A stretch of DNA of 64,000 bases from Gaeumannomyces sp. JS-464. Its lineage: Eukaryota; Ascomycota; Sordariomycetes; Magnaporthales; Magnaporthaceae. A model generated the notes under the pieces. That model made no database searches, was not told where the DNA came from, and was given only the letters and a program-made list of their open reading frames with translations. The stretch is from NCBI GenBank assembly GCA_002197995.1, contig NGZR01000004.1:310001-374000 (forward strand), written 5' to 3'. The position numbers were made by a program, and so were the translations under genes. Position 1 is the stretch's first letter, and every line of letters begins with the position of its first letter. This document shows, piece after piece, positions 35,610 to 46,434 of this stretch.

Positions 35610-36320
35610 CATGGGCAGGTGCTGGCGCCGGAGCCATGGATGGCTGGTGTCTGGGAAGGTTCTTTGAGTGGAGTTCGGGTATTTCAACGTGGAGCACATT
35701 GTAGGGCCTAATTCCTTCGATCTAGTAATACGGTGTCTGTTCGGTTAGTCGATCCTCTCTATATCGCACGCATGTTTGTAGCCCGAGTCCTCGGGCGACG
35801 TTATCAAAAGACTGCTCCCGAGCCATCCGAACAATCGCGCTGTGTTGGCACCCGAAGTAGCGCGTCTTTAGGCGCGATCCGTGGCGTCCTCGCTCCGCTT
35901 TGGCCTATCAGGACCCCTGGCCGACCCCTAACGGGGCCGCCAATGTCACCACCATCTCCACCTCGGAGTTCGGGTCTGATCCTGTTGGCGTTCCTGGAAC
36001 GAGATTACCAATCAATCTTTTGTTCCTTAAAACACCAGATAGCAGACTCTCGACTGATAGATTCGTCTCACCCTTCCATATCATCTTTGCCGAGGGACGA
36101 GCGGGCAAGAACAAGCGCGCCCACAATGCATGCTCACCCACGGCGCTTGTCACACCAACACCCGCGCCTGTTGACGATACTGAAACCGCAAATCCCGTGG
36201 CGCGTATAAGCCGTGCACGCCGGCTGCAGCTGCACAAATAGACTTTGCGGAAGCTTCGGGTTCACTCGGCACTTGAGAATACAAGAAGAGGAGAAGCTGG
36301 AACGGCTGAACTTGAGCACA
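35610..36320. other. Intergenic spacer and MFS promoter
   Basis: About 0.7 kb between two plus-strand genes, with no supported reading frame. The end, around 36200-36320, is the probable 5' leader of the transporter that begins at 36321. Confidence 0.5.
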
Positions 36321-38311
36321 ATGGCCGATGGGACTGGTCGTCATGGGCCGTTGGCCGGGGACCGCGCCGATGCGGATGATGGGAATCTGAGCCTCTCCGG
36401 AACCACGACGGGCGGGCGAGGCCACGCCGCTGCTGCAGTCAGACGCCGGGAGCACGGCGACAATGCTTCGGGACGAGACGATCCGTGACCCAGAGGTTGT
36501 CTCCGAGGACGATTCCGACGATGGCGTGCCCGCCATTGGGAGGGGGAGGGCGTTTGCGCTTATCATGAGCATGTGGGCGCTGATCTTCTTACAAGGTGCG
36601 CATGTAACCATTACCCACCTTCGATATGGCAATGAACCTCACCATGGCTGACTTGGTTTGAGAAAAACGACAGCAAGCAACATGAGCGGCATGACCATGA
36701 CGCAATCCGCCGTCGCGGCCGAGCTAGACGCCTACGAGGGCGCCATGTGGTTCACGAGCTCGTACCTGATCGCGACGTCGTCGCTGGCGCCTGTCGTGGG
36801 GAAGCTCGCGACCATCTTCAGCCCGGCGTCCCTGGTGGCCGCTTCGGCCCTCTTCTTCGCCGTGGGGGCGGTCGCTACGTCGCAGGCCACCAGCTTCGGC
36901 ACCTTTATCGCTGCCAGGTGCCTGGTCGGCGCCGGCGGCGCCGGTATCATGACCCTGGCACTGGTGCTGGTCATCCAGTATGTGAGCAAGAAGCGGAGCG
37001 GCCTGTTCATTGGTCTAATCAACGCCGGCTTCACTATTGGGCTGTCCACTGGCGCTGTTGTTTATGGCGCATTGCTCGAGGCTGTCGGATGGGTATGGAA
37101 ACCGCCTTTCCTGCGATGTTTTGGTCGCGCCGCGCCGCATTGTTCATCGCTGACGATAAGGCTTCTTCAGAGAGCCTTGTTTTACCTCCAGACCCCTCTC
37201 GCCCTCCTTGGTGGGATTGGCGTGTGGTTTAGTCTGCCCAGAGTGGAAAAGAGCAAGGGCATGAGTGCAGATAAAAGGACTACCTGGCAGAAGCTCGCGG
37301 GCATTGATTATGCCGGCGCTGCCACGCTGGTAAGTTCGCGATGTATACGCATTGACTAACCTTTTGCTGTCCTGGTTGCTAACATGATCTCGTCTATCAA
37401 ACAAGACCCTGGCGATCGTCCTGTTCCTGTACGGGCTCTCGGGGGCCATCCAGCCGTTCTACATCGCCTTCTCGGCCATCGTGCTGGTCGTATTCTTGGG
37501 GATCGAGTACCGAGTCGCAGCGGACCCCATCATCCCCATCTCGGTGTTGCAAAGCCGGGGCGTGCTTCTGTCATGCATCGCGCAGCTAGGCTTCCTGGCC
37601 TCGCGCTGGACTGTTTTATTCTATGCCCCCATTTTCGTTTTAGCGGTTCGCGGCCTTTCGCCTGCCGTTGCCGGCGCCGTCCTGATCCCGACCAACCTCG
37701 GCTTTGGCTCAGGCGGCTTGTTGGTCGGTTGGCTACACGTACGGCGCGGCGGCTCCTTTTGGCTGCCGTGCCTGGTGTCGCTCGCCCTGTTCGGCATCAC
37801 GCTGCTGGCCACGGGCCTCGTCAGCAACGCGGCGTCCCACCCATGGCTGTACGTGCTCGTCGTATTCGCCAACGGCCTGTGCACGGGCGCCGCGCTCAAC
37901 TACACGCTCGCGCATCTGCTGCACCACGCGGACCCGCGCACGCGGTTCGTGGCGGCGAGCCTGTTCAACACGTTCCGCGGCTTCGCGGGGAGCTTCGGCA
38001 CCGCCATCGGCGGCGGCACATTTGGGCGCACGCTGCGCGACCGTCTGGCCGAGGGCTTTTCGCGGCTGGACGGTGGGCGGCACCTCAAGCCCGGGCGCGA
38101 GAAGCTCATCGAGAAGCTGATCGGCAGTCCCGCGCTGGTGTTCGGAGGCGGGCTTAGTGATGGCGAGAGGGCGGTGGCAGTTCAGGGCTACGAGTCGTCG
38201 CTCAAAACGCTCTACACGCTTGCTGCCGCGCTTACTGTTGTCGTAATCCTCGTGCAGGCGGGTACAGGATGGGAGGCAGCTGTCGAGGCGAAGGATGACG
38301 ATGAGGTGTAA
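36321..38311 (+). CDS. MFS drug/amino-acid efflux transporter (DHA2-like)
   Basis: Predicted 12-14 helix proton-coupled exporter. Exons are 36321-36595, 36674-37092, 37171-37329 and 37406-38311, with GT-AG introns. After a hydrophilic N-terminus the helices include FALIMSMWALIFLQ, AMWFTSSYLIATSSLAPVVG, LVAASALFFAVGAVAT and LVGAGGAGIMTLALVLVIQY (resembling motif C of the drug:H+ antiporters), then GLFIGLINAGFTIGLSTGAV. The second half includes TLAIVLFLYGLSGAIQPFYI, LFYAPIFVLAVRGLSPAVAG and ASLFNTFRGFAGSFGTAIGG. A frame break near 36455 separates the ATG-led segment (MADGTGRHGPLAGDR) from MLRDETIRDPEVVSEDDSD, so the true N-terminus is uncertain. Vacuolar basic amino-acid transporters and toxin-efflux pumps share this fold; the substrate cannot be told. 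Confidence 0.85.
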
Positions 38312-38626
38312 AACCCAGGCTCAAGTAGAATACTGTGCAGATTTGTAAACGACTTACTGTGCCGCCCAGCGCTCTGGACACATCAAGGGTAAGATGAATG
38401 TCGATATGAATCATTAGAGTAGAATATTTTATACACGATAGCAATCCAAGCAATCATAGAAGTATCGCAGCCCTTTTTCGTAGATCCAATTCACCTGGCT
38501 TCTGGCTTTTTGTTGCAAGATGGCTGGGCTATAACATGACGTTAGGAGAATTGACAGTACGCACAGATTCTGACACTGTGTTCATGCGTCGTGTTCGCTG
38601 GAACAATCAATCTGTCACTGGAATTA
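38312..38626. other. Spacer between MFS gene and transposon
   Basis: About 315 bases of 3' flank of the transporter. It ends with the TA dinucleotide (38625-38626) that is repeated on the other side of the transposon. Confidence 0.7.
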
Positions 38627-38711
38627 CCTGGGGACTGTCCGTTGTGGGTCCCCTCTAAAAGGGGAGTAAAAAAATCAGGTTTGCACAAAAACTCCGGCCC
38701 ACAGATCTGCC
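38627..38711. repeat. Left terminal inverted repeat (85 bp)
   Basis: Begins CCTGGGGACTGTCCGTTGTG and ends CAGATCTGCC. It matches the reverse complement of 41658-41742 with about five differences, most of them transitions as expected of RIP. Confidence 0.93.
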
Positions 38712-39849
38712 GCCAAATAAGCTAGGCAATCTGTATAGGAAAGTTTAATCGCGAACAAAACAACAACCAAAAGGCTTAAGGAAATATAAGTTGTAAAAAA
38801 GGAACGAGCAAAGCGGGGAGATTTTATTAAAATAGGATATTTGGCCTAAATACGTGTATTTTTGCGGGTAAATTCCAGGATTTGCAATCGCCTTAAATAT
38901 ACGTCCCTTAACGATTAACAATCGCCAATAGGCTAAATTTACATTTAAAAATTTAAAAATTGGTGTAATTTCTTTTTGGGACCTAATCCCCTAATAAAAG
39001 GGTTTAATCGTAATCGAAATCCGGGTTTAAATCCCGGATCCAAAGCCAAAGCCGGCCTTTTGGGCTGCCCACTTAAGGATAGGGCGAACTGGGCAACAAC
39101 GAAAGTAAAAACTTTATTAAAAGGTTATCGTTTTAGGCTAAAGGATTTAGCAAATTAGCGAAGGCTTAATCCTCTTCCGTTAAAAGCCGGTAACCCCACA
39201 GATTTGGCTAAGCAGGCGCTTAGGTACAAATATCGATAAATACGTTACTACCGAGAATTACGTCGGTTAAAGTTTTTTTACTCGTATTTATTACCCAATT
39301 AGCGTTTTTTTCGCCTTTTAAACGCTAATTTTTATTATTAGGTTAAAAAACAATAAATTTAGCGCTAAATTCGACGAGGTCGAAATATTAAGCCTTTATT
39401 ACCTTCCGGCTTTAAAAAGTCCTGCTAACGGTGCGCTAAGCGGCCTCGTGCTTTTGTTATTACCTCCGCAAAAGCTTTTTAAACTTTCGCCGGGCCTTTT
39501 TCGCCTTTTTGGCCTTTTTTTTACGGCGGCGGTCCTTTTTTCGCGCCCGCATTTCGGCGAGCACTATTAAAATAGCGAACTGCTTATTTAACAATTTAAT
39601 AATACGGCGGATCCGCTAATTTAAAAGGCGTTTAAGCTGGGCGTTTTTTTTTAGCATTTCGTTTCGGCATTGCGCTAAAAAAAGATCGCTTCGTTTATAA
39701 CCACGGAAAAAAACTCCAACCCGCGGCGCGTAAGCGAGCTTATAAAAGCCGTAAAATGACCGTATTTGGTACGTAAACTTTTTGCGGTGTATTTAGCGGT
39801 ATCGTAACGAAAATTTAATAGCAAAGCTTCTGGTAAACGCGGGGTTTAA

Positions 39850-40600
39850 GTCGCGATTTTATTGCCGGTAAGCCGGTTAAAAACCCGGGCCGGGTTAAAA
39901 AGCCAAATGCCGCTATTTTTAAATCCAGTAATAACGTGCTTTTTAGTAAAATCAGCCCCCTAAATACGTTAAAATGGGCTTTGGTTATTAACTAATTTGT
40001 ACGAAATTTAAAGCATAGGAAAACCCTATTTTAAAAGCCATTATAAAATCGGTACGCGTAAACCTTACGTCGTTTTCGCGCACTTTTTTAAATAAAACCT
40101 TTTAATGCTCGTTTTTAAAATGCGAAAAAACGCTAACGTTTATAAGCTGCATTTAATACGACGAATGCGCCGGTAAGCTAACCAACTAAATATCGAACTA
40201 TAAGTAATAATTAATTATTTCGATCGAAAAGTGCCCGGTAAAGCCGTCGAAAATTAGCCAACGTTAAATCCGCTTACCGTAAGCTTTTTAACGGATGCCT
40301 TTTCGATAATCTTCCTAATCGAACGGATTTATTAAAAAGTCGAATTTGGTATTAGCAAAATAGCCAAACCAATCTTTTAAAAACGGGCTTTTTAAAACTT
40401 ATACCCCCGCGATTAGCGGTTAAAAAAGGCGGTTAAAAATACGAATTTAAGCGAGGATAATTTCTTAGTTTAAAAAGCCGGTAAATAACCGTATAAAAGC
40501 AATATCGCCGGGTAGATTTGCCTTTTCCTATTCCGCTAACGGCCATTATTTAAAAATATAAAAAGGCGGAAAAAAGTTACCAACAGCGTTACCAGCTTTT
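39850..40600 (-). pseudogene. Transposase remnant (pogo/DDE type)
   Basis: Minus-strand translation shows TKKHVITGFKNSGIWLFNP (39880-39955), resembling the conserved C-terminal region of pogo/Fot1 transposases, where a helix ending in a G(L/I)WPFNP-like motif follows the DDE core. Further upstream in minus-strand sense, near 40100-40260, fragments resemble the region following the second catalytic Asp. Stop codons are frequent, mainly TAA as expected from RIP. The similarity is judged by eye from memory of the family. Confidence 0.5.
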
Positions 40601-41087
40601 ACTAACGTGCAAAACTTTTTATTAACCGGGTCGACAAAATGCGGCTTTGCGTGCTTTTTTTTAATTACAACTATAACTTTAATCCGGCCGTTACGCACGC
40701 CTATCCGGCACCCTACTTCGTTTGCGTTCCAAACCGTAAAAGCCGTTATTTCCTACTTAGCCGCCATCCTTTCCGACCTTTAATACCAACGCTTAACGTT
40801 GTTAGGCTGGACTTTAAACCCCAGCCTGCTCGTTTTAACAAAGCGAATACCAATTTTTCGAAGCTCGGGGTGGTTTTTTTCCAAACGGGGTACTAGTTCC
40901 TATTAATCTCGGATAACGTGGGAGGGTTACGGCGGGCGCGGAAAAGGGTCGCCGCCGTTACTATCTCGTTTTTAATGGCCGGCCGGCCAGCCCGTTTAAA
41001 TTGTACAACGTACGCGACTACCGCAGCATCCTCAGCCTCGGTCAGCGTGCGAGGGCGGCCCTAAGGCAAATAGGAAAGGTCAGGCCT

Positions 41088-41108
41088 GTTAGTGCATATA
41101 ATGCACTA
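41088..41108. repeat. Short palindrome inside the element
   Basis: TTAGTGCAT, ATA, ATGCACTAA: nine-base arms around a three-base loop. May be a remnant of a nested element end or a subterminal transposase site. Confidence 0.7.
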
Positions 41109-41171
41109 AGATATTAAAGTTATTAATTACGTCGTATGGCGCGATTTAGGGTTTATACTTACCTTGTAAGT

Positions 41172-41196
41172 GTTTCACTTACCTTGTAAGTGAAAC
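41172..41196. repeat. Palindrome within a duplicated CTTACCTTGTAAG motif
   Basis: GTTTCACTTAC and GTAAGTGAAAC are perfect 11-base arms around CTT. A partial copy (ACTTACCTTGTAAGTG) lies immediately to the left, from 41157. Possible transposase-binding or nested-element termini. Confidence 0.75.
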
Positions 41197-41657
41197 GCTT
41201 ACCCCGGACTTATTTATATATAAGTGCGGTATATATATAACTTTATTTATCTATATAAGGGCCTCTTTTCCCCTGCGCTAGTTATAGGAATTCCTAATGC
41301 TAAACATGCCTTTAATATAATCTTTTTCCCTATATCACCTTTAGCATTGATCCCAACAAGGCCTCCCAACCGACTGCAAGGACCTAACGTGCCGCCCTAC
41401 AAAGGAGTAGGGCACCCTTACGCGCGCGCAAAAGGCACGGAGTCCTTCCAGCGGCGCGTTCTTGGGAGGGGCGCATCTACGTGCCAAATGGGCGCGTTTT
41501 TGGCCTGCCTGCAAAATTTGCACGTATTGCCGTGCAGCCCTGATCGCGGGCGACTCCCTGATATCCTTATCTCCCGGCATTTTTACTTATGAGTGCGTTG
41601 GCAAGCAAAAAAGTGCAATTCAAGCTGATCAAAATACGCGTCGCGGCTAATTTCTAT

Positions 41658-41742
41658 GGCAGATCTGTGGGCCGGAGTTTTTGTGCAAATCTTGTTTTTT
41701 TACTCCCCTCTCAGAGGGGACCCACAACGGACAGTCCCCAGG
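41658..41742. repeat. Right terminal inverted repeat (85 bp)
   Basis: Begins GGCAGATCTGTGGGCCGGAG and ends CAGTCCCCAGG. It retains GAGAGGGG where the left copy has AAAAGGGG, so the right end is less mutated there. Confidence 0.93.
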
Positions 41743-41868
41743 TAGCGATTTCCAGCAGAAACAACTCGCAGAAAAGAAACAACGCCGACAATTGAAGGCC
41801 AGGCAGCAGCGACATGTACTCGGTCCTCATGTGAATCCAGGACTCTCCGAAAACCCACCCGGGTTCAG

Positions 41869-43339
41869 ATGGCGCCTCCTTCTGTCAGTAAAGAGCCCTA
41901 CGATTGACTCCAAAAGTTTCACTGTCGCTAACACACACCCCCAGACACCAACGCCCTCCCGCTTCCTCCTCTCGAGGCGCCAGGGGCAGGGGCAGGGCGC
42001 GCCTGGTGGAGGGCCTGGAACCGGCGCCAACCCCAGCGCGTCCCAATTCAGCGCCACCCCGCGCTTCGCCGTCTCGTCGGGCGCGCCGGCGGCGACACCC
42101 TCGTCGTCGAGGAACCCGCCGCAGTTCTTCACGCCGGCCGCGCCGCCGCCGTCGTCCAGGCGGCAGCCGCTGCACGAGCTGATAGACAGCTCGCCCGCGT
42201 CGCCGCAAGACGATGAGAGAGGGGAAGGTGGCCACCGGGAGCACCCTGACAGATTCGTCGTCAGGTCCTCGAGTAGGCGTTCTACTGCCGCCGCCCACCT
42301 CATTGTCGAGGACTTTGACGACGACGGGTCCCACTCGGAGAAGGGTGAAGGTCGGGAGGATGACTGCTATTCCTCGCAGCATGACGGCAGCAGCAATGAT
42401 GACGACGGCGCATTTAGGCCGCCGCCCAAGCGCAGGCGCATCACCGTCTCGCCAGAGCCACCGCCGCTGTCTGTGCGTGTGAAAGTGGAGGAGGATGATA
42501 TCCTGGCTACCTCGGACCTATCGGGTGCGATGGACAGCACCTCGGATTACCATGAGCCTTCCGATTCCTACCCCAATGACGGCGATGTCTATGACGGGGC
42601 CGATCACATCATGAAGAGCCCGTCAGATCCGGATGAGAAAAGTAATGATAATGACGATGATGGCGAGGAGGAGGAGGACGACGACGACGATGAAGCCTTG
42701 GCCGAGGATGAAGAAGAGGACTCCGACCTGGACCTCTTCCAACGCGAAAGGCAGCAGCGGTGCCCCACCACGCCATCGAAGAAAAAGCACCCCACATTCC
42801 ATCGAGCCCCGCGGTTCGTGGCCGCCGAGCAGCCGCCAGAAGGCCGCTCCGGGAGGCCGCAGCTCCAGGTGCCGGGAGATGCCTTCTCGCCGAAGCGGCG
42901 GCGCGGCGGCGCTAGAGGCGCCGAGTACGTGCCAGGCGGCCTCGCGGCCGAGGTGCGCGGCTGGCTGCTCCAGGTCGCGCCGCGCATGGGGGATGACGCC
43001 CCCGGGGCTGGATTCGCGCCCGTGCCTGTCGCGGCTGCGCCGGGGACGGTTTATGTTGTTGTTGATGAGGCCACCGGCTCGCGGGGAATGTGGATGCTGC
43101 GCGCGCGTCGGGCGCTTGGTGATGGAGACTATCGAGGCGGGGATGGAGGAGAGGACGCCGATGGGCACGTCAAGATAATACTATCTGGGGACGGGCGCAT
43201 CTCGGATCTCGAGGCGAGAGGCAGGGTCACCAGGGGTGCGATAGTGGCTGCACATCCGCCAACCTGGGAAGTTGAAATCCAGGGGCAGGGGGTTTGGACG
43301 ATGGTCTGCGACTGGAGCATCGTTGACAGTCCAGGCTGA
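41869..43339 (+). CDS. Acidic fungal protein with basic nuclear-type motif and β-rich C-terminus
   Basis: ATG at 41869 gives MAPPS; the intron is 41884-41944 (GTCAGT donor, GCTAAC branch, CCCAG acceptor), then TPTPSRFLLSRR. The open frame also extends left of this ATG, but the ATG plus intron gives the fungal-looking N-terminus. The first 300 residues are disordered: Pro/Ser-rich, a PPPKRRRITVSPEP motif that looks like a nuclear localisation signal, then a long Asp/Glu tract (about 42645-42735). The C-terminal ~160 residues are folded-looking: YVPGGLAAEVRGWLLQVAP, VYVVVDEATGSRGMWMLRA, VKIILSGDGRISDL and WTMVCDWSIV alternate strands in a way that suggests an OB-fold. I recall uncharacterised fungal relatives but no named function. 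The start lies 125 bases from the transposon end. Confidence 0.72.
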
Positions 43340-43770
43340 CACGTGGTTTGCATTCACGGCTTGCTTGAAGCGACACATCTAGCCAAATACAGTAACATAG
43401 TAGCTTTGAATTTCAGCCCAGAGATCTGGTTTTTCTAGCCTTGGAACTCTCTAAGGTTGCTGTGGAATCATTTACAACTCGGGTCTTCTGCCATTTGATA
43501 GTTGGCGTTGGATATACCAGCACCGTGCCTGGTGATTGCATATGGCACTGTGGAGGACCAGAATACAACCCTAACCCAACGAAAATCGCATCGCTTGGAA
43601 AGCTCAGGCGCGCTCTCAAACTCTTGATGAGAGAGCTCTCGAGCAACAAGGCTTCTACGACGTACCAATTGAGCTCTCCGTCGCCTCAGCTGGTCTCGCC
43701 ATGTGTCAAGGCCGAGGATAGCTCACTCTGGAAAATTTATCCGCCCCCAAGAGCGGAGGCGCCACCAACA
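43340..43770. other. Intergenic spacer and FMT1 promoter
   Basis: About 430 bases without features. The frame open across it lacks a matching start and runs into the FMT1 presequence only because no stop interrupts. Confidence 0.5.
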
Positions 43771-45825
43771 ATGGGCACCTTTTCTCTCTCAGCCAGCAGC
43801 GGCGTCCTTCGGTGTGCCAGGAGAAGGGGCCTGCTCGCCGCATCCCTGGTGTCCTCCCGTCAGCATGTGCGGTTCTTCTCCAGATCCGCAGCCCTCAGGG
43901 CCTCGGATCCCCTGAGGATCATGTTCTTCAGCACCGGCGACGGGCAATTCAGCAGCCCGTCGCTCCAGCTGCTCCACAAGGAGATGCTGGAGAACCCATC
44001 CCTCATCTCCTCCATCGACGTCATCACGAGTCCTCCGAAGCGTGTCGGGAGGGGCCACAAGGAGCTGCGGAGATGTATGTTGGGACATATAGACGGCCAG
44101 CCCTCATCTTATCCCCAGAACGGTGCGCTTTCTGCCATATTGCTGACAAGTGTTTGTGCGGACAAGCCGGGTCGGATGTAGAGGCCGAAAAGCTGGGACT
44201 GCCGGTGCATCTCATCGGGGGCTTTGAGGAGGACGACGCTGGAGGCCGTAGCGCCAGGCGAACCGACCCGGCCAGCTTCGCTAGCTTGACTAGGCAAGGT
44301 GGTTTTAGGGTCGGAGATAATTTTAGGAGACTGTCTGTCGAGAACTTGGGCAAAGATGACGCGCCCAAGCTGACTGTAAGTGGAAAGACTGATGGTCTTA
44401 TCCCAAGGGCTGTCCGGCCAGGCCAATGCTAATAGTCAAGACTGAAACAAAACAGCTCTCTCTGCTCGAGGAAAAAGAAATCAACCTGCTCATCGCCGTC
44501 TCGTACGGCCGGTTCATCCCCGCACATTTCATCAGGGCCGTCAAATATGGCGGGCTCAACATACACCCATCCCTGCTGCCCGAGTGAGTTTAAGCACACC
44601 CTCACTTCTTAGATATATCCAAGCCGCGAAAGCTGATGTATGATATAAAAAAAAAAGTCTCCGTGGCGCCGCCCCCATCCAATGGACCATCGCCCGCAAC
44701 CTCCCATTCACGGGCGTGACGCTGCAGACGCTGGACGAGCGCGACTTCGACCGCGGCCTCGTCCTAGCCCAGACGCCCAAGATCGCAGTCAGCCCGCGCG
44801 AGACGACCCCGACGCTCCAGGACAGGCTCCGCGACCCGGCCGCGGCCCTGCTCCTCGAGGGCCTCCGCGCCGGCCTGCACGATGCGGCGACCCGCCAGAG
44901 CCTGCATACGCCCTTGCCCCTGACCTTCCCGTCGCTACCGGGGCTTACGGCAACAACGGCGACGGCGATGAAGACGACGACAACCCGCGACGGTGGTGAC
45001 CCGCAGCAGACGACCGGCACGTTCGCGCCCAAGATCCGACCCGAGACCCTGGAGATGCGGTGGGACCGCCTCGCGACGGGCGACTGGCAGCCCGAGGACG
45101 CGGACCGGCGCGAGCGCGCCTTTGGGCCCTTGCGCACGCGCTTCCTGGTCAACGTCAAGAAGGTCCCCAGGGAGTGGCACACGGCGCTGCAGCCGACCGT
45201 TGCGCAAAGGCGGCAGCAGCAGCAGCAGCAGCAACAACAACAACCACGAACCCTCAAGCTGGAGACGATCCAGGCCCAGGTCCGAGACGTGGGCCCCGTC
45301 GCGCTCGAGTGGCTGCCGCAGCGGATCAGCACCCGGATCTTGAGACTTTGCGCCGAGGACCCGGAGTCGCTGCTGCGGGGCTCGCTGCTCGGCTCGTTGC
45401 TGCCCGAGCCCGCCGCCGGCGACAGGAAGGGGTCCGCCGGGGCAGTAGACGGCAGTGGCAGCAGCAGCAGCAGCAACGGAAACAACAGCGATAACAACAA
45501 CCACAAGCACGAGCAGCCGGCGCGCATCCTCATCGCCGAGGTCATGGACAAGGCGACGGGATCAACCGACAAGATCGGCATGCTGTGCATCCCGGACGCG
45601 GACGAAAAGGGAGCGCTGGTCGTTTTGCATGAGCTTCTGGTTCCGTCCATCCGAGGGCTGCTTGGGCACAACGACAAGTCCTCGCCGCCTCTGGTCTCCG
45701 GACCCTACCACAACGCCTGCGTGAGGATAAGAACGCTTCATATTGCGGGTCAGCGGCAAGGGCCAGCATGGTATGCGATAAATCAGTGCGGTTTCCCGAT
45801 ATTCAAAGAACGGGGTTTGAAATAA
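43771..45825 (+). CDS. FMT1: Mitochondrial methionyl-tRNA formyltransferase
   Basis: Transfers a formyl group from 10-formyl-THF to initiator Met-tRNA in mitochondria. Exons are 43771-44074, 44167-44375, 44456-44583 and 44658-45825, with GT-AG introns; the last acceptor follows an unusual A-run instead of a pyrimidine tract. The N-terminus (VRFFSRSAALRASDPLRIMF) is Arg/Ser-rich like a mitochondrial presequence. Core motifs are VGRGHKELRR, INLLIAVSYGRFIPAHFIRA, the signature GGLNIHPSLLPDLRGAAPIQ spanning intron 3, and FTGVTLQTLDERDFDRGLVL. The C-terminal part has TFAPKIRPETLEMRWDR and ARILIAEVMDKATG. Unusual for the family are a ten-Gln tract (45214-45243) and a Gly/Ser/Asn-rich insertion (about 45415-45515), which make this a long member. 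Intact in one frame after splicing. Confidence 0.9.
45214..45243 (+). repeat. CAG/CAA tract (ten Gln codons) in FMT1
   Basis: CAG codons followed by CAA codons encode ten consecutive glutamines inside the formyltransferase, a place where such tracts are not typical. Confidence 0.9.
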
Positions 45826-46434
45826 GTAGCACCAAAGACAGCCATTGGCACGAGTGTCTTTACAATAGGTACAGCCATAGAATTTCGCTCCTGTAGAAGC
45901 GCCAACCTATAGCCTTCCTCGCTAGTGCGCGCATTCTTTCGCTACACGTGATGTAATCACTTTTTGGTCAAATCATGATGAAGCCTTGTAATAATGTTAC
46001 AATTGATGGTGCCCGTGACACCATAGTCGTGTCGTGTAGTGCACAGCATCGTGCCGCGCACTAGCTAGAAAAGCTAGTATAGTTTGTGTGAAGTGGTGCC
46101 TCGTCTCGCCGACGTGGCCGCCTTCAACTTCCTTGCCTCGCGCGAGGTCTTTGTTGTCCGTAATCCTCCAAATCCTTTCCGGTCATAATCATCACAAAGC
46201 CACCGCAAACACGTACAGTTGAAATTCACAAACGCCCCATACATCTCTCAATCGGACGTTGGTACAAAGATCAGGCGCGAGATTTCTTGCTGCCCAGCGA
46301 GCGACGGGATCCTCACTCCACTGCGAGAATGAATCACAGCCGGCCTCGTGCGGCAGACTGCCCAGGCCAAACGAGGACTCGGGTCAATTGAGCCCTCGTA
46401 GTACGCCTGAGCCGGTTGGTACGGCGTATCCAAC
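45826..46434. other. Convergent intergenic region
   Basis: About 0.6 kb between the ends of FMT1 (+) and the STF2-like gene (-). No supported gene. Confidence 0.5.

Larger units (their letters stand above)
38627..41742. mobile_element. RIP-decayed Tc1/mariner element, pogo/Fot1-like
   Basis: A 3.1-kb AT-rich block bounded by 85-bp terminal inverted repeats that start CCTGGGGACTGTCC, flanked by a TA on each side (38625-38626 and 41743-41744), the target duplication expected of Tc1/mariner elements. The interior is strikingly AT-rich against the GC-rich surroundings, depleted of CpA/TpG and full of TpA while keeping CpG, the pattern of repeat-induced point mutation. On the minus strand near 39850-40600 decayed transposase fragments remain. 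No intact reading frame exists, so the copy is dead. Confidence 0.88.

Noticed and set aside
36321..38311. Secondary-metabolite cluster around the MFS exporter
   Set aside because: No PKS, NRPS, terpene synthase, P450 or cluster regulator lies nearby, so a cluster cannot be supported.
39017..39042. tRNA T-arm-like stem (CCGGG TTTAAAT CCCGG)
   Set aside because: No matching acceptor, D or anticodon arm can be folded around it. It lies inside RIP-decayed transposon DNA, where such palindromes are common.
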